From NCBI RefSeq assembly GCF_003797835.1, contig NZ_RKMF01000012.1:52967-116966 (forward strand): 64,000 nt of DNA, read 5' to 3'. A program made the translations under genes and the position numbers. Shown in pieces: positions 9,514 to 19,628 of the stretch. A model generated the notes under the pieces. It ran no database searches. It worked only from the letters and a program-made list of their open reading frames with translations, and was not told where the DNA came from. Numbering within the stretch: the stretch's first letter is position 1; each line of letters starts with the position of its first letter. The stretch is from Kocuria soli. Its GTDB lineage: Bacteria > Actinomycetota > Actinomycetes > Actinomycetales > Micrococcaceae.

Positions 9514-9541
9514 CCCCGGACAACCGCATGAGCGCAAGCTC

Positions 9542-9580
9542 GGACCGGCCCGTTCACCGTCACGGTGAACGGGCCGGTCC
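9542..9580. terminator. Terminator hairpin after rnj
   Basis: GGACCGGCCCGTTCACCG (9542-9559) and its exact reverse complement (9563-9580) make a perfect 18-bp stem with a 3-base TCA spacer. No immediate T-run follows; a second weak pair, CCGTAC/GTACGG, lies at 9592-9620. Confidence 0.8.
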
Positions 9581-9635
9581 GTTCCCAGGGGCCGTACGGC
9601 AACTGTGTCCAGCTGTACGGGCATGCGGCGCCGTG

Positions 9636-9650
9636 TTTTTTTTGGGGGGG
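9636..9650. repeat. T8G7 homopolymer block
   Basis: Eight T followed directly by seven G, in the rnj-ftsK gap. Long single-base runs are rare in this window. The tract lies ~80 bases before the ftsK start and upstream of its -10 candidate, where slippage could change promoter geometry. Confidence 0.6.
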
Positions 9651-9715
9651 CGGCACGTGAGGGCCGTCAACCGCGTCCAAGGTGCGCCGGTCTGAGCCTG
9701 TTTTGCGGCGTCGTT

Positions 9716-9728
9716 TACCCTAGAAGGT
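9716..9728 (+). promoter_or_regulatory. Leaderless-type promoter element of ftsK
   Basis: TACCCT (9716-9721) lies 7 bases before ATG 9729. AGAAGG overlaps the spacer but is too close to the ATG to serve as a ribosome site. Confidence 0.5.
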
Positions 9729-12700
9729 ATGGCGACTCGTACTTCCCCCGCCCGCAAGGGTGCCTCGACGTCGCGCGGATCAACCACCTCGAAGGCCAAG
9801 AAGGGCACTTCGAAGCCCCCCACCACGGGATTCGGTGAACGCGCGGTCGAAGCACTCGTCGGCACCTGGCTCTGGTTCGCGCACCTGATCGGTGGCGCGG
9901 TCCGACGCATCGGCACCCTCCGCACCGACCTCGACCCCGAGGACCGTCGCGACGGTGGGGCGCTCGTCGTGCTCTGCGCGGGTCTGGTCATCGCGCTGGT
10001 CGAGTGGTGGAGCCTCTACGACGCCGGCATTCCCGGCGTGTCCACGGTCGCCTCCGGTGTTCACTGGCTCGTGGCGGGCCTGATCGGCTGGGCCGCGCTC
10101 GTCCTGCCGCTGGCCCTGATCGGTTTCGCGCTGCACGTCTTCCGCCGGCCGGTCCCGACGACGACGAACAACCGCATCGCCCTGGGCTCGGCCGTCGCCG
10201 TCCTGGCGGGCTCGGGTCTTGCCCACGTGATCGGCGGCGCCCCGGGCGTCACCGAGAGCTTCCAGGCCCGACTCACCGCCGGTGGCGCCTTCGGCTACCT
10301 GGTCGCCGGTCCGTTGGGGTCCGTGATCACCCCGCTGGGCGCAGGTGTCCTGTGCGCCGCCGTGTTGGCCTTGAGCGTCCTGATCATCACCGGGACGCCG
10401 TTCGCCCAGATCGGCCCCCGACTCGCCCACACCTGGGACGTCATGGTCGGTGCCCAACCCCGCGAGCACCACACCGATCGCCTGGGTGCAGAGGAACACG
10501 ACCGTTCCTACCTGGACGACCGCGACCCGCAGCCCGTGAACGATCGGGCTGCCCGACGTGCCGCGCGCAAGCAGGCCAAGAGGGAGAAGCAGGAGGCCGC
10601 CGAGCGCGCCCGCCTGGACCGGTACGACGGCGACGAGGCCTTCGAAACCGCCGTCATCGGCGAACCCACCGACGAGGTGCCCGTGGTCGCGGATCAGCGC
10701 ACCGGGCGTGCCGGTGGGCGCTCGTCGACCGATTCAGGGTCCAACCGCCACGCGGTGCCCGTCTTCGACATCGAATCCGGGGACGAGGCCCGCGGCAGCT
10801 CCCGGCACGACGACGAATCGACGCCCTCGGCTGCACCTGCTGCCGCCCCCGCGTCCTCCTTGCGCCCGGGACAGAAGCGCCCCACGCGCGATCAGCTCGC
10901 CGCGCAGGAACTGCGTCGCGAGCAGGGGCTCGAAGCCTCCACGAGCGGCGCCGCAGACACCGCAGCGGGATCCGGTGCCGCCGCCCTGATCGGCGACGAC
11001 GGAGCCGACGGCGAGGCACTCTCCGGACAGGTCGTCGCCCCGGCAGCGCAGAGCACACCGATCCCCGAACGCACCGAACAGTTGCAGCTGGACGGGGACG
11101 TGGCGTACTCGCTGCCGTCGTCGTCGTCGCTCATCCAGGGTGCTCCCGCCAAGGAACGCTCCGAGGCCAATGACGCCGTGGTGCGTGCCCTGACCGAAAC
11201 CCTGCAGCAGTTCAAGGTGGACGCGGAGGTCACGGGCTTCTCCCGCGGCCCCACGGTGACCCGGTACGAAATCGAACTGGCGCCCGGGACCAAGGTCGAG
11301 AAGGTCACGGCCCTGTCCAAGAACATCTCCTACGCGGTGGCCTCCTCCGACGTCCGCATCCTCTCGCCCATCCCGGGGAAGTCCGCGATCGGCATCGAGA
11401 TCCCCAACACGGACCGTGAAACCGTGGTGCTGGGTGACGTGCTGCGCTCGCAGGCCGCGCGGAAGAACGACCACCCCATGGTCATGGGCGTGGGCAAGGA
11501 CGTCGAAGGCGGTTTCGTGGTGGCCAACCTGGCCAAGATGCCGCACATGCTGGTGGCGGGCGCCACCGGTGCCGGTAAGTCCTCGTTCGTGAACTCGATG
11601 ATCGTCTCGCTGCTCATGCGCGCGACCCCGGACGAGGTCCGCATGGTCATGGTCGACCCCAAGCGCGTGGAACTCACCGCGTACGAGGGCGTCCCGCACC
11701 TGATCACGCCCATCATCACCAACCCCAAGAAGGCCGCCGAGGCCTTGCAGTGGGTGGTCCGGGAGATGGACGCACGCTACGACGACCTGTCGCACTACGG
11801 CTACAAGCACATCGATGACTTCAACAAGGGCGTGCGCAACGGCAAGGTGCAGCCCGAACCGGGGTCCAAGCGGAAGATCAAGCCGTACCCGTACCTGTTG
11901 GTGATCGTGGACGAGCTGGCCGACCTCATGATGGTCGCCCCGCGCGACGTTGAGGACGCGATCGTGCGCATCACCCAGCTGGCCCGCGCGGCCGGCATCC
12001 ACCTGGTGCTGGCAACGCAGCGCCCGTCCGTGGATGTGGTGACCGGTCTGATCAAGGCCAACGTGCCCTCCCGCATGGCGTTCGCCACCTCCTCCGTCAC
12101 GGACTCCCGCGTGGTCCTGGACCAACCCGGTGCCGAGAAGCTGATCGGCCAGGGTGACGCCCTCTTCCTGCCCATGGGCGCTTCCAAGCCCATGCGTGTC
12201 CAGGGCGCCTGGGTGGCCGAGTCCGAGATCCACGAGGTCGTGGAGCACGTCAAGTCCCAGATGAAGGCCAATTACCGCGAGGACGTGGTCCAGGAGGCCC
12301 CCAAGAAGGAGATCGACGAGGACATTGGGGACGACCTGGACGTGCTGCTGCAGGCCGTGGAGTTGGTGGTCACCACGCAGTTCGGCTCGACCTCCATGCT
12401 GCAGCGCAAGCTCCGGGTGGGCTTCGCGAAGGCCGGCCGACTCATGGACCTCATGGAGTCCCGCGGTGTCGTCGGGCCTTCCGAGGGTTCCAAGGCCCGT
12501 GACGTCCTGGTGCGCCCGGACGACCTTGCCGCGACCCTGGCCGTGATCCGCGGCGAGGAGCCGCCCACCGCCGTCGTCGTGGGTGCCCAGGAGCACGCCG
12601 GCACCGGCGGAACCGCGGGCGACTCCGGGACCGACCCACTCGCCGAGCCCACGGGCCCGGCCGCCACCGACTACTACGACGACGCCGAGGAGCCCGAGTC

Positions 12701-12731
12701 CGAGGACGCCTGGCAGCTGACGGGACGCTGA
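9729..12731 (+). CDS. ftsK: DNA translocase FtsK/SpoIIIE
   Basis: Septum-anchored, ATP-driven DNA pump that clears chromosome ends during division and loads XerCD. The 1000-residue product has a basic N-terminus, about four hydrophobic spans between residues ~75 and 225, and a long, low-complexity charged linker (~240-470). The motor domain follows, with Walker A GATGAGKS at 611-618 and Walker [14 protein letters not shown], then [23 protein letters not shown]. The C-terminal winged-helix gamma domain ([22 protein letters not shown]) reads KOPS sites. pgsA starts 4 bases after the stop. Confidence 0.97.
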   Translation: MATRTSPARKGASTSRGSTTSKAKKGTSKPPTTGFGERAVEALVGTWLWFAHLIGGAVRRIGTLRTDLDPEDRRDGGALVVLCAGLVIALVEWWSLYDAGIPGVSTVASGVHWLVAGLIGWAALVLPLALIGFALHVFRRPVPTTTNNRIALGSAVAVLAGSGLAHVIGGAPGVTESFQARLTAGGAFGYLVAGPLGSVITPLGAGVLCAAVLALSVLIITGTPFAQIGPRLAHTWDVMVGAQPREHHTDRLGAEEHDRSYLDDRDPQPVNDRAARRAARKQAKREKQEAAERARLDRYDGDEAFETAVIGEPTDEVPVVADQRTGRAGGRSSTDSGSNRHAVPVFDIESGDEARGSSRHDDESTPSAAPAAAPASSLRPGQKRPTRDQLAAQELRREQGLEASTSGAADTAAGSGAAALIGDDGADGEALSGQVVAPAAQSTPIPERTEQLQLDGDVAYSLPSSSSLIQGAPAKERSEANDAVVRALTETLQQFKVDAEVTGFSRGPTVTRYEIELAPGTKVEKVTALSKNISYAVASSDVRILSPIPGKSAIGIEIPNTDRETVVLGDVLRSQAARKNDHPMVMGVGKDVEGGFVVANLAKMPHMLVAGATGAGKSSFVNSMIVSLLMRATPDEVRMVMVDPKRVELTAYEGVPHLITPIITNPKKAAEALQWVVREMDARYDDLSHYGYKHIDDFNKGVRNGKVQPEPGSKRKIKPYPYLLVIVDELADLMMVAPRDVEDAIVRITQLARAAGIHLVLATQRPSVDVVTGLIKANVPSRMAFATSSVTDSRVVLDQPGAEKLIGQGDALFLPMGASKPMRVQGAWVAESEIHEVVEHVKSQMKANYREDVVQEAPKKEIDEDIGDDLDVLLQAVELVVTTQFGSTSMLQRKLRVGFAKAGRLMDLMESRGVVGPSEGSKARDVLVRPDDLAATLAVIRGEEPPTAVVVGAQEHAGTGGTAGDSGTDPLAEPTGPAATDYYDDAEEPESEDAWQLTGR

Positions 12732-12735
12732 TCCG

Positions 12736-13377
12736 ATGATGACAACCACTGATTCCCAGACTCCGTCGCAACCGGCGAAGACCTCCAACTGGAACCTGCC
12801 CAACGCCCTGACCACCCTGCGGATCCTCATGGTTCCTTTCTTCGTGTGGTTCCTGGTGGCCGGTGGGGCGTTCGGTGAGGCGTCCTTGGGGATGCGATGG
12901 GCCGCGTTCGTCGTGTTCGGGCTCGCGATGCTCACGGACAAGCTCGACGGTGACATCGCCCGCGCCCGCGGTCTGATCACGTCTTTCGGAAAGATCGCCG
13001 ACCCCATCGCGGACAAGCTGCTCACGGGATCGGCGTTCGTGGTGCTGTCCCTGCTGGGTGAACTGTGGTGGTGGGTCACGATCGTGATCCTGGTCCGCGA
13101 ATGGGGCATCACCCTCATGCGTTTCGTGGTGATTCGCTACGGCGTAATGGCCGCGGGCAAGGGCGGCAAGCTCAAAACCGTGCTGCAGACCATCGCGTTG
13201 CTGGTCATGCTGCTTCCGCTCGTGCCCGTCGTGGGTACCTGGTGGGCGTGGTTGGGCTGGTTCTTCATGACGCTGGCCTTGATCCTCACCGTGGTGACCG
13301 GCATCGACTACGTCATCAAGGCCTGGAAGCTGCGCCGGGACGCATTGGCCGCCGGTCGGCCCGTGGACCACAGCTGA
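12736..13377 (+). CDS. pgsA: CDP-diacylglycerol-glycerol-3-phosphate 3-phosphatidyltransferase family
   Basis: Integral-membrane CDP-alcohol phosphotransferase of phosphatidylglycerol synthesis. The 213-residue product carries the complete family signature DxxDGxxAR(x8)GxxxDxxxD starting at Asp68 (TDKLDGDIARARGLITSFGK, then IADPIADK) and about five hydrophobic spans. LPNALTTLRILMVPFFVW is the usual N-terminal block. Two adjacent ATGs (12736, 12739) are possible. It is tightly packed between ftsK and a cinA-type gene, an order common in Actinobacteria. Phosphatidylglycerophosphate synthase is the likely role, but the signature alone does not exclude a related headgroup. Confidence 0.92.
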   Translation: MMTTTDSQTPSQPAKTSNWNLPNALTTLRILMVPFFVWFLVAGGAFGEASLGMRWAAFVVFGLAMLTDKLDGDIARARGLITSFGKIADPIADKLLTGSAFVVLSLLGELWWWVTIVILVREWGITLMRFVVIRYGVMAAGKGGKLKTVLQTIALLVMLLPLVPVVGTWWAWLGWFFMTLALILTVVTGIDYVIKAWKLRRDALAAGRPVDHS

Positions 13378-13381
13378 CGTC

Positions 13382-13900
13382 ATGGAACGTCACGAAGGAA
13401 CGAACGATTCCGACCAGATTGCCGCGGCCCGGCAGGCCATCGTGGCAGCGGTCGATCGCGGACTGACCCTCGGCACCGCGGAGTCCCTGACCGGCGGCTC
13501 GGTGGCTGCCGCGCTCGTGTCGGTCCCCGGCGCTTCGGAAGCCTTCGAAGGTGCCGTGGTGTCCTACTCCCACGCCGTGAAGACGCGCACCCTGGGGGTT
13601 CCGGCCGAGTTGTTGGAGCGCGTGGGCGCCGTGGATGCGCAGGTCGCCGAGGAAATGGCGCGAGGTGCGCGGCGCGCGCTCGGGGTCGACGTCGCCGTCG
13701 CGACGACGGGTGTGGCCGGTCCAGAACCCCACGACGGCAAGCCCGTGGGGACCGTGTTCGTGGCGGTCGCCGGACCCGGAGGCACCAGTTCCACAGAACT
13801 GCACCTGGACGGGGACCGCGCAGAGATCCGTGAACAGAGCGTGCTCGCCGCCCTGCGCGACGTGACCACGCATTGCCGGCACTCAGAAACCTCCCAGTAA
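13382..13900 (+). CDS. CinA C-terminal-type nicotinamide-nucleotide amidase
   Basis: 172-residue stand-alone CinA C-terminal domain (PncC type), which deamidates nicotinamide mononucleotide for pyridine-nucleotide recycling. Hallmarks are [67 protein letters not shown] and a C-terminal [12 protein letters not shown] helix. The N-terminal molybdopterin-binding half found in two-domain CinA proteins is absent, as is common next to pgsA. ATG 13382 lies 4 bases after the pgsA stop, implying one operon. Confidence 0.9.
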   Translation: MERHEGTNDSDQIAAARQAIVAAVDRGLTLGTAESLTGGSVAAALVSVPGASEAFEGAVVSYSHAVKTRTLGVPAELLERVGAVDAQVAEEMARGARRALGVDVAVATTGVAGPEPHDGKPVGTVFVAVAGPGGTSSTELHLDGDRAEIREQSVLAALRDVTTHCRHSETSQ

Positions 13901-14005
13901 ATCCCTGCTTCCGTGGGGAACAATCAAGACTCAGTCGGCGGTTGTACCCGTCGACGGCCCAGCAAAGGGCCATCCGGGAGCTGCTCACCGCAGCCTCCGG
14001 GCCAC

Positions 14006-14021
14006 GCGGATCATGATCCGC
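14006..14021. promoter_or_regulatory. 16-bp perfect palindrome spanning the clgR-like start codon
   Basis: GCGGATCATGATCCGC reads the same on both strands, and its centre contains the ATG at 14013-14015. It could be an autoregulatory operator or an mRNA hairpin that hides the start. The known ClgR consensus is different, so the binder is unknown. Confidence 0.4.
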
Positions 14022-14450
14022 ACGATTGAGGAGCCAACCATCACGACGACCAAGACCCCCGTGTCCGTCAACGGAGTCATCCGCTGGAAGGACGTCGAGA
14101 CCACCACCGCCACCGAGTCTGCCCACGCAGAACCCAAGCCGGTCGTGCTGCGTCAGGAAATTGGCGAGGTACTGCGTTCCGTCCGTCAGCGTCAGGGCCG
14201 CACCCTGCGCGAGGTCTCCCACTCCGCCCGAGTCTCGCTCGGCTACCTGAGCGAGGTGGAGCGTGGACAGAAGGAAGCCTCTTCGGAGCTGCTGGCCTCG
14301 ATCTGCGCCGCACTCGATGTCCCCGTGTCCGCCATGCTGCGTGAAGTCGCCGATCGCGTGGCGGAAGCCGAGGGCAACCTGGCACCGGACACCGTTCCGG
14401 CCGAGCTGCGGGAGCAGTACCACCGTGAGTTCGGTGCCCGCGCGCACTGA
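14013..14450 (+). CDS. clgR: XRE-family regulator, ClgR-like
   Basis: Helix-turn-helix activator of clp protease and stress genes in Actinobacteria. After ~40 variable N-terminal residues, the 145-residue product has the highly conserved ClgR block: [59 protein letters not shown]. That covers the whole HTH (about residues 47-105). The C-terminus ends GARAH rather than in a clear Clp degron. ATG 14013 has no strong ribosome site. The gene precedes the recA region, as in relatives. The symbol rests on motif similarity. Confidence 0.9.
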   Translation: MIRTIEEPTITTTKTPVSVNGVIRWKDVETTTATESAHAEPKPVVLRQEIGEVLRSVRQRQGRTLREVSHSARVSLGYLSEVERGQKEASSELLASICAALDVPVSAMLREVADRVAEAEGNLAPDTVPAELREQYHREFGARAH

Positions 14451-14508
14451 TCTTCACCTGACTTGAACAATCGGGTCCAACACGTTCATCGCGTGCGACC
14501 CGTGAGAG

Positions 14509-14546
14509 CATCGGGACCCGACGGCCACGGCCGTCGGGTCCCGATG
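14509..14546. terminator. Terminator hairpin after clgR
   Basis: CATCGGGACCCGACGGCC (14509-14526) and its exact reverse complement (14529-14546) give an 18-bp inverted repeat with a 2-base spacer; in RNA the central few pairs open as a loop. It lies ~60 bases after the clgR stop. Confidence 0.75.
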
Positions 14547-14589
14547 CCGTTGGATCGGCGATCATGGTTCTGACCATGGGAGGAGTGGC

Positions 14590-14811
14590 ATGCGGTTGAG
14601 CAGGTTCCACGAGATGCTCGAGCACGAGTTCGGGTCGGGTCAGGGGCGGCTCCTGGCACAGGACGTCGTCCTTGGCGAACTGGGGCACCGCACGGCCCAG
14701 CAGGCACTCGACGACGGCGAGGACCCCAAGACCGTGTGGTTCGCCCTGTGCAAGAACCAGGACGTCCCACGTGAGCGCTGGTGGGGACCGGACCAGGAAC
14801 CCAAGAGATGA
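14590..14811 (+). CDS. DUF3046 family small protein
   Basis: 73-residue soluble protein (MRLSRFHEMLEHEFG at the N-terminus, HRTAQQALDDGEDPKTVW in the middle, ending in a W-rich VPRERWWGP segment). This is the DUF3046 family, found almost only in Actinobacteria and commonly next to recA. GGGAGGAG lies 5 bases before the ATG. Function is unknown. The recA SOS box starts 20 bases after its stop, so it is probably not itself under that box. Confidence 0.85.
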   Translation: MRLSRFHEMLEHEFGSGQGRLLAQDVVLGELGHRTAQQALDDGEDPKTVWFALCKNQDVPRERWWGPDQEPKR

Positions 14812-14830
14812 CACGCCGCGGGAACGCATC

Positions 14831-14859
14831 CGAACATGTGTTCGAAAAACCTGTATTGT
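14831..14859 (+). promoter_or_regulatory. LexA box and -10 region of recA
   Basis: CGAACATGTGTTCG (14831-14844) is a perfect palindrome and an exact match to the actinobacterial SOS box CGAAC-N4-GTTCG. TATTGT (14854-14859) is a plausible -10, which places the box over the -35 region, ideal for repression. The transcript would carry a ~225-base leader before the recA ATG, in which I see no gene. Confidence 0.88.
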
Positions 14860-15089
14860 CTTCGACGTGCTCGCGGTAAGTCCTTTGGGCTCCACAGCGC
14901 GGAACATTGCCCTGCGGTCGAGTTCTTCCCCCTCGGCCCCGGGACCCGTGCTTGTGTTGTCCGAGCCTCTGCCTAGCGTTGTCGGTGACAGCTCAGGCGG
15001 GAGCTGAGGATTGTTCCTCGAGCACCACAGTCATTCCGCGCCACCACGGCGGCCACAGTGGCCGTACCACGATGTACACGAGGTGAACC

Positions 15090-16190
15090 ATGGCCCCCAA
15101 GACCAATTCGGCGAACACCGGTTCCGACCGGGAGAAGGCACTCGACACGGTGCTGGCCCAGATCGACAAGAACTACGGCAAGGGTTCCGTGATGCGTCTG
15201 GGCGAACGGCCCGCGCAGAAGGTGGAAGTCATCCCCACGGGCTCCATCGCCCTGGACGTGGCACTGGGCACCGGTGGTTTCCCGCGCGGTCGTGTGGTCG
15301 AGATCTACGGGCCGGAGTCCTCCGGTAAGACCACCGTTGCCCTGCACGCCGTGGCCAATGTCCAGAAGGCCGGTGGCATCGCCGCGTTCATCGACGCCGA
15401 GCACGCCCTGGACCCGGTCTACGCCCAGAAGCTCGGTGTGGACATCGACAACCTGCTGGTTTCCCAGCCGGACACCGGTGAGCAGGCGCTGGAGATCATG
15501 GACATGCTGGTGGGCTCCGGGTCCATCGACATCGTTGTCATCGACTCCGTGGCCGCCTTGGTTCCCAAGGCGGAGATCGAAGGCGAGATGGGTGACTCCC
15601 ACGTGGGTCTGCAGGCACGTCTGATGTCCCAGGCGCTGCGCAAGATCACGGGTCGACTGTCGCACTCCCAGACCACCGCGATCTTCATCAACCAGCTGCG
15701 CGAGAAGATCGGCGTGTTCTTCGGCTCTCCGGAGACCACCACGGGCGGTAAGGCGCTGAAGTTCTACGCCTCCGTCCGCGTGGACGTCCGTCGCATCGAA
15801 ACCCTCAAGGACGGCGCGAACCCGGTGGGTAACCGAACCCGGGCCAAGATCGTCAAGAACAAGATGGCTCCGCCCTTCAAGCAGGCCGAGTTCGACATCC
15901 TGTACGGCCACGGGATTTCCACGGAGGGTGGCCTGATCGACCTGGGTGTCGAACAGGGCATCGTCAAGAAGTCCGGTGCCTGGTTCACCTACGAAGGTGA
16001 CCAGCTCGGGCAGGGCAAGGAGAATGCCCGCCGGTTCCTCAAGGACAACCCGGAGATGGCCATGGAGATCGAGCACAAGATCCTGACCAAGCTGGGCATC
16101 CTCGAGGAGGACACGCCGGAGGTCGACGACGACGGCGTGATCGCCGACTTCGGCGAGACGGACAACGCCTCCGCCAAAGCTGCCTTCTGA
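15090..16190 (+). CDS. recA: Recombinase RecA
   Basis: ATP-dependent strand-exchange protein and co-protease for LexA. The 366-residue product is intact, with no intein. Walker A is GPESSGKT at 74-81. The [16 protein letters not shown] and [18 protein letters not shown] blocks and the DNA-binding loops ([30 protein letters not shown]) are present. The C-terminus is acidic, as usual. The ATG at 15090 has only a weak GAGGTG 4 bases upstream. Expression is expected to be induced on DNA damage through the LexA box at 14831. Confidence 0.99.
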   Translation: MAPKTNSANTGSDREKALDTVLAQIDKNYGKGSVMRLGERPAQKVEVIPTGSIALDVALGTGGFPRGRVVEIYGPESSGKTTVALHAVANVQKAGGIAAFIDAEHALDPVYAQKLGVDIDNLLVSQPDTGEQALEIMDMLVGSGSIDIVVIDSVAALVPKAEIEGEMGDSHVGLQARLMSQALRKITGRLSHSQTTAIFINQLREKIGVFFGSPETTTGGKALKFYASVRVDVRRIETLKDGANPVGNRTRAKIVKNKMAPPFKQAEFDILYGHGISTEGGLIDLGVEQGIVKKSGAWFTYEGDQLGQGKENARRFLKDNPEMAMEIEHKILTKLGILEEDTPEVDDDGVIADFGETDNASAKAAF

Positions 16191-16218
16191 GCCCAGCCCA
16201 CACCCCAACAGCGTCCCG

Positions 16219-16247
16219 GCCCCGAAAGTGATGATTCCTTTCGGGGC
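16219..16247 (+). terminator. Hairpin between recA and recX
   Basis: GCCCCGAAAG (16219-16228) and CTTTCGGGGC (16238-16247) form a perfect 10-bp stem with a 9-base loop. No T-tract follows. It probably attenuates read-through so that recX is made in smaller amounts than recA. Confidence 0.6.
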
Positions 16248-16270
16248 TGTGGAGTACCCGGAGGCCTCGC

Positions 16271-16918
16271 GTGACTGAGTCCACGTCCATGAACGAATCG
16301 CCGTACGAGAAGCGCCGACGGCGAGCACAGGAACGTCACCGCCGTTCGGGCAAGGCGGAGGAGCCGTCGTCGTCCGCTGTGGCGGCTGACCAGGATGCCG
16401 AGGTTCACGAATCCGCCCGGAACATCGTGTTGCGTCAGCTCACGGCCTCCGCCAAGTCCCGTCGGCAGCTCGAGGACAAACTTGCCGACCGGGGTGTTCC
16501 CGAGGACGTGGCCATGAGCGTCCTGGACCGTTTCGAGGACGTCGGGCTCGTGGACGACGCCGCGTTCGCGGAGACTTTCGTGCGCTCCCGGGCCGAGACC
16601 CGCAAACTGGCCCGCCCCGCACTGCGTCGGGACCTGCAGGCCAAGGGCATCGACCCGGAACTGGCCGAGCAGGCGCTCGAGCAACGTACCGACGAGGACG
16701 AGCAGGCAGACGCCCTGGACCTGGTGCGGCGCAAGGCGCCGTCGGGGGAGCAGCTGGCCGAACAGTTGGCGGATCGGAAGACCCGGGACAAGCTGACCCG
16801 GCGACTCGTGTCCATGCTGGCCCGCAAGGGCTACGCCCCGGGCATGGCCTTCGACGTCGTCAAACAGGTGCTGGGGGAATCGGAAGACGACCTGCCCGGA
16901 GAACTGGGCAGCCCGTAA
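16271..16918 (+). CDS. recX: Regulatory protein RecX
   Basis: RecA filament modulator, 215 residues. It has a charged N-terminal extension (KRRRRAQERHRRSGKAE) followed by three-helix RecX repeats: NIVLRQLTASAKSRRQLEDK, VLDRFEDVGLVDDAAFAETFV, then RPALRRDLQAKGIDPELAEQ. GTG 16271 has GGAGG 6 bases upstream. It lies 80 bases after recA, separated by a hairpin, the usual arrangement for a modulator co-expressed at low level with recA. Confidence 0.95.
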   Translation: MTESTSMNESPYEKRRRRAQERHRRSGKAEEPSSSAVAADQDAEVHESARNIVLRQLTASAKSRRQLEDKLADRGVPEDVAMSVLDRFEDVGLVDDAAFAETFVRSRAETRKLARPALRRDLQAKGIDPELAEQALEQRTDEDEQADALDLVRRKAPSGEQLAEQLADRKTRDKLTRRLVSMLARKGYAPGMAFDVVKQVLGESEDDLPGELGSP

Positions 16919-16942
16919 CCGGAGTGTCGTCCTGTTCGAGAT

Positions 16943-16988
16943 CATGCTTTCCTACCGATCCACACGCGAAAACGTGCGGGAAAGCATG
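16943..16988. terminator. Terminator hairpin after recX
   Basis: CATGCTTTCC (16943-16952) pairs with GGAAAGCATG (16979-16988), and an inner CACG/CGTG stem with a GAAAA-containing loop sits between them. The element lies 25 bases after the recX stop. Confidence 0.65.
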
Positions 16989-17035
16989 TTCTGGAGCTCG
17001 GGGGCAGCGGGCCGCGGCTGATTTGACCCCGCCAC

Positions 17036-17047
17036 TATCCTTGTCGC
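17036..17047 (+). promoter_or_regulatory. Leaderless-type promoter element of miaB
   Basis: TATCCT (17036-17041) lies 6 bases before the GTG start at 17048, with no ribosome site between them. Confidence 0.5.
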
Positions 17048-18653
17048 GTGAGTGCGAGCCCCGTTGACCTGACAAAGAACGCCGATGTGCATGCCGGTAC
17101 CGACGACGCCCGAGCGTCCCGCGCCGTGACCAGGCAGGCGCCCTCGACCGAGGCCCCCGAGATTCCGGTCCTGGACTCGCCGCGCTCCTACGACGTTCGA
17201 ACCTTCGGGTGCCAGATGAACGTCCACGACTCCGAACGCATCACGGGTCTGCTGGAGACCGCCGGATACGTTCCCGTGCAGAACGGGGAGGACCCGGACC
17301 TGGTGGTGTTCAACACCTGCGCGGTCCGTGAGAACGCGGACAACAAGCTCTACGGGCACCTCTCCCAGCTGGTCCCCACCAAGCAGAAGAACAAGGACTT
17401 CCAGGTGGCCGTGGGTGGCTGCCTGGCCCAGAAGGACCAGGACACGATCCTCAAGAAGTCTCCCGTGGTGGACGTGGTGTTCGGGACGCACAACATCGGA
17501 TCCCTGCCGGTCCTGTTGGAACGTGCGCGGCACAACGAACAGGCCGAGATCGAGATCCTGGAATCCCTGGAGACCTTCCCGTCTGCCCTGCCCACCAAGC
17601 GCGACCAGGCCTACGCGGGCTGGGTCTCGATCTCCGTGGGCTGCAACAACACGTGCACGTTCTGCATCGTCCCGTCCCTGCGCGGCAAGGAAGAGGACCG
17701 GCGCCCCGGTGACATCCTGGCCGAGGTCCAGGCCCTGGTGGACCAGGGTGCCGTGGAGGTCACGCTTCTGGGCCAGAACGTCAACTCCTACGGTGTCTCC
17801 TTCGGGGACCGTTTCGCGTTCTCCAAGCTCCTGCGCGCCTGCGGGGAGATCGAGGGTCTGGAGCGGGTGCGTTTCACCTCACCGCACCCGGCCGCCTTCA
17901 CCGACGACGTCATCGACGCGATGGCCGAGACTCCCAACGTCATGCCACAGCTGCACATGCCGCTGCAGTCCGGCAGCGACAAGGTCCTGCGCGAGATGCG
18001 GCGTTCCTACCGGTCCAAGAAGTTCCTGGGCATCCTGGAGAAGGTGCGTGAGCGCATCCCGCACGCGGCGATCACCACCGACATCATCGTGGGCTTCCCT
18101 GGGGAGACGGACGAGGACTTCGAGGACACCATGCGAGTGGTCGAGGCCTCCCGGTTCTCCTCGGCTTTCACCTTCCAGTACTCGGTGCGGCCCGGAACCC
18201 CGGCGGGGGAGCGCGAGGACCAGCTGCCCAAGGCAGTCGTCCAGGAACGCTTCGAACGACTGGTGGCTCTGCAGGATCGCATCGCGGCGGAGGAGAACGC
18301 CGCGATCGTCGGGCGCACCGTGGAACTGCTGGTGACTGCCGACGCGGGCAAGAAGAGCGGCGAGACCCATCGCCTCTCCGGGCGCGCGCAGGACCAGCGG
18401 CTCGTGCATTTCTCCGTTCCCGACGGCGCCGAGGCCCCGCGTCCCGGTGACTTCGTGACCGTTCCCGTGACACAGGCGGCGGCCTACCACCTGATCGCGG
18501 ACCCGACCGCGGAGCAGTACGAGCTGCGTCGCTCCCGCGGCGGCGACGCCTGGGAGCGCGAACAGGCGGCTTCCTGCGGAACGGGCAGCGGCGCGACCGG
18601 CCAGGTCAGCCTGGGCATGCCCACGATCCTCGCGGGCTCGCCGTCGGCACCCC

Positions 18654-18661
<8 letters not shown>
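17048..18661 (+). CDS. miaB: tRNA-2-methylthio-N6-dimethylallyladenosine synthase
   Basis: Radical-SAM methylthiotransferase acting on A37 of tRNAs reading UNN codons, downstream of MiaA. The 537-residue product has the N-terminal cluster cysteines C55 (FGCQMN), C91 (NTCAVRE) and C125 (GGCLAQK), the radical-SAM motif CNNTCTFC (C199, C203, C206) and a C-terminal TRAM region. The ~45-residue N-terminal extension and the Gly/Ser-rich tail after ~500 are not part of the conserved core. Its 3' end overlaps miaA by 8 bases, so the two modification steps are coupled. Confidence 0.96.
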
Positions 18662-19616
<955 letters not shown>

Positions 19617-19619
<3 letters not shown>

Positions 19620-19628
19620 CATGGTCCG
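19617..19628 (+). promoter_or_regulatory. Leaderless-type promoter element of dapF
   Basis: TAGCAT (19617-19622), overlapping the miaA stop codon, lies 6 bases before GTG 19629. There is no ribosome site, which supports the long form of DapF. Confidence 0.5.

Noticed and set aside
9601..9660. T8G7 as a U-tract terminator of rnj
   Set aside because: The strong rnj hairpin ends 55 bases earlier, and only a weak stem stands near the T-run, so it is not a proper intrinsic terminator.
14860..15089. A small gene in the recA leader
   Set aside because: Frames there are short, lack ribosome sites and show no recognisable protein; the stretch reads better as an untranslated leader.
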